Below, piece after piece: positions 62,167 to 64,000 of a stretch of DNA of 64,000 nucleotides. Position numbers and translations under genes: made by a program. The notes under the pieces are model-generated. The model saw only the letters and a program-made list of their open reading frames with translations, was not told the origin of the DNA and did no database searches. This DNA is from Septoria linicola (taxonomy: Eukaryota; Ascomycota; Dothideomycetes; Mycosphaerellales; Mycosphaerellaceae). The stretch lies in the NCBI GenBank assembly GCA_024114885.1, contig CP099428.1, positions 930,001-994,000 of the forward strand, given 5' to 3'. Numbering within the stretch: the first letter of the stretch is position 1; the number at the start of each line of letters is the position of its first letter.

Positions 62167-64000
62167 TCACCCAAATAGATTCCCAAAGAAGCCCTTCTTC
62201 GCCGCGCGAGGGCTGTCGTCTTCCAGCGAGAAAGACTTTGTAAATCTGTCCTCTATCCCAACCTCTTTCACGTCCCCTGGTAACACCCAGCTACTTTGCT
62301 TCAGCTGAAAGTTCGTGCCTTTCTCTGGGAATGTCACAGGTTTTACGCCCCTCCTCATCTGCGCCATGAAGTCCTTCTGCTGACTCAGCGGTACTTGCTC
62401 CGGCACAGCAGGTCTAAAGACTGGATTTCTCAGCCGCCGTTCCATGCTCATGGGCGCGGGTGGTAGGCTACCGTAGAATGGACTTTGTCTTTGTTGCGGT
62501 TGGTAGGACAGCTTTTGTGCTTGTTCCTGCCGGAGTCGTTCTTGCTCTTGCTCATATTGTGATGAGACTCCGGAAAGCTGATTTCGGACATCGTTGAAGC
62601 CTAGAGGCGGAGCATTCGTGTGATTCATGTATGTGTGTCGTGGTTGGAGGTTCGGTCTGCTGTCCATCAATCTCTGCAACGATCGCATGACAGGCCTATC
62701 GTCTGTCTCCATCGCATCGACATCATCTCCATAGTCGGAGAATTCTGGCGAAGGCTGTTTCGTGAGGTAATTGGTCGTGGACCTCAGCACTGGCTGCTCT
62801 GCCTTCGGAGCTAGGCTGTTGATGTCGAAAGGTCCAGCCTCGTCTCGCCTTAGATACTTCCATGGATCCTTAGAGGACGGCTTCGGTGTGTAATGCTCAT
62901 GTGCTGGTCCGGCAGAAGCGCCAAGTACATCAAGCTCATTCGGCTTGGGCATGATCTTGCCTTTCATGGTCCACTGCACTGCTTCGATGTTCCTGGTCGC
63001 CACAGCTTGCGTAATGAGCATAAACAGAATTGTGAAGCCATGTATTGCAGCAATTCGCTCCTTGTCGAAGGACGTGGTCGTGGAAGGAGTGGATAGCGTA
63101 TACCATGACCAAATTCTGACTAGAAGAATTATGAGCTGCATGTAAAAGTAGGTCTGCTGGCCATTGATGGCTTCCACGCGCTGCGTATGATGGTACCACT
63201 CTTTGATGCCCGGGTTGTACCAGATGAAGATGGCGCTCAGAGCCAGGACCTTCGGCACCACTGTTCTGAACAGACCATAGCAAGGTGATGTGAAACTCAG
63301 CTTGAGAGTCTGCTGGACGCACTGCTGAAGAGATGGGTCGGGTGTGGCAACATCCTCAGTCGTATCTGTCGATCGTCCAAATAATGCAAGCAAGATGCCA
63401 TAGCCATGAAACGCAATCTGCGTTGCGAATCCCATGAACAGCACCAACGCGATCAACCGGAGCAGATTCCGCATGAATTTCTTGTCAGTACTGTCACGCG
63501 TCCGGGTGGCTGCCTTGCCACCTCTGCGTCGCGTGTCCTGGACCAGCTTCGCAGCATTCTGCGACATGGCATAGTAGTCTGCACGATTGATCATGCTCTG
63601 TGCAGTGGCGGCGCACTTCTTGCAGACCTGCGGATATTTTAGCTCCAGCTCAGCCTTGTAGTTGGGCAGGGCGCGCATCTTCAGGCGCCATTCTCTGCTG
63701 CCTTCTTCCAAGTCCTCGGGAATGTACTCGGCCAGGATTCTGTTGTACAAATGCTGGTTCTGGGTGCATGTCCGGCAAAAGGCCTGCTGTTGCTGGTGCT
63801 CGAGTGTTTCGGGGAGCGGTTTCGTGAATGACAGGAATGATCGGGTTTCGTGACTCGTCGTCGTCGCAGTTGGTGGCGGTGACGTGGCGCGGAGCGGAGT
63901 GTCGACAATGTTCCCTCTCCCATCGAGGTAGTTGTGGGCCTCACATTGTGAGCACTGGAACTCGACAACGTCTCTGCTGTGAGGCTGTTTCGACCCACAG
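62167..64000 (-). CDS. Ima1-type integral inner nuclear membrane protein (5' end outside window)
   Basis: The frame is open from the right edge to the stop at 62167, so the N-terminus and start codon lie outside. The first visible residues are CGSKQPHSRDVVEFQCSQCE, then AHNYLD, FCRTCTQNQHLY and YPQVCKKCAATAQSMI. These are the CxxC-type zinc pairs of the Ima1 N-terminal domain (fission yeast Ima1, animal NET5/Samp1). RADYYAMSQNAAKLVQDTRRR follows, then several hydrophobic segments (LIALVLFMGFATQIAF and others to about residue 330), and a long disordered Pro/Gln/Arg-rich tail ending FFGNLFG. Ima1 links heterochromatin or the nuclear envelope to the cytoskeleton in yeast. At least 610 residues are visible. 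Confidence 0.85.
   Translation of the reverse strand, partial: CGSKQPHSRDVVEFQCSQCEAHNYLDGRGNIVDTPLRATSPPPTATTTSHETRSFLSFTKPLPETLEHQQQQAFCRTCTQNQHLYNRILAEYIPEDLEEGSREWRLKMRALPNYKAELELKYPQVCKKCAATAQSMINRADYYAMSQNAAKLVQDTRRRGGKAATRTRDSTDKKFMRNLLRLIALVLFMGFATQIAFHGYGILLALFGRSTDTTEDVATPDPSLQQCVQQTLKLSFTSPCYGLFRTVVPKVLALSAIFIWYNPGIKEWYHHTQRVEAINGQQTYFYMQLIILLVRIWSWYTLSTPSTTTSFDKERIAAIHGFTILFMLITQAVATRNIEAVQWTMKGKIMPKPNELDVLGASAGPAHEHYTPKPSSKDPWKYLRRDEAGPFDINSLAPKAEQPVLRSTTNYLTKQPSPEFSDYGDDVDAMETDDRPVMRSLQRLMDSRPNLQPRHTYMNHTNAPPLGFNDVRNQLSGVSSQYEQEQERLRQEQAQKLSYQPQQRQSPFYGSLPPAPMSMERRLRNPVFRPAVPEQVPLSQQKDFMAQMRRGVKPVTFPEKGTNFQLKQSSWVLPGDVKEVGIEDRFTKSFSLEDDSPRAAKKGFFGNLFG

Overview
The window is nuclear DNA of a filamentous ascomycete (Pezizomycotina). 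Genes are short and intron-poor, and introns are 43-120 nt in most cases, with GT..AG ends and CTAAC/CTGAC-like branch sites. The products are classic ascomycete orthologues: Mediator subunit 5, an AHC1-like zinc-finger protein, Tag1/DUF3712, Ilv6, KSH1 and MIC12. Several orphan or lineage-restricted families (an Hsp70-like secreted ATPase, a repeated hypothetical family ending in an ERC...YAS motif, an F-box/2EXR-like protein) resemble what I know from Dothideomycetes, possibly Mycosphaerellales. That placement is inference, not a search result. I saw no rRNA, tRNA, CRISPR array, virus or intact transposon.

Layout. 0-12 kb: AHC1-like protein, Alba-domain protein, branched-chain aminotransferase, two fungal proteins of unknown function and a membrane fatty-acid-hydroxylase-family enzyme. 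12-20 kb: acetolactate synthase regulatory subunit (ILV6), a secreted Hsp70-like protein with a broken frame, an SDR oxidoreductase and a KHDC4-like KH-domain RNA-binding protein. 20-26 kb is the most irregular part: an orphan Cys-tailed protein behind a repeat-containing promoter, KSH1 and TAF13 back to back, a 74-bp direct repeat, a two-exon orphan gene, and a beta-lactamase-fold hydrolase whose 3' end is duplicated 1.6 kb away. 26-36 kb: mitochondrial ribosomal protein bL17m and MIC12 back to back, an aldo-keto reductase, a small secreted Cys-containing protein (frame break), NAA10, a G-patch protein interrupted by TGA, and ornithine carbamoyltransferase. 35-45 kb: Tag1-like vacuolar membrane protein, F-box-like protein and ribonucleotide reductase large subunit. 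45-57 kb: two orphan proteins, an SDR, a GPI-type cell-surface protein, MED5, cytochrome c peroxidase and a hotdog thioesterase. 57-64 kb: a DMT/EamA transporter, a small Cys-rich protein, a secreted beta-propeller and an Ima1-type inner nuclear membrane protein running off the right edge.

Functionally this is mostly housekeeping and there is no biosynthetic cluster. Three amino-acid genes occur (aminotransferase, ILV6, OTC), of which the first two belong to branched-chain amino-acid metabolism. Mitochondrial functions recur (bL17m, MIC12, CCP, OTC, Ilv6). Three genes are transcription co-factors (AHC1-like, TAF13, MED5).

I found no convincing new multi-gene system. The signals most worth checking are three separate reading-frame breaks that would each be repaired by one extra base, an in-frame TGA in the G-patch gene, the partial duplication beside the beta-lactamase-fold gene, and two compact divergent promoters. 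Splice sites below were placed by eye from GT/AG signals, frame continuity and family conservation; transcript evidence would settle them.
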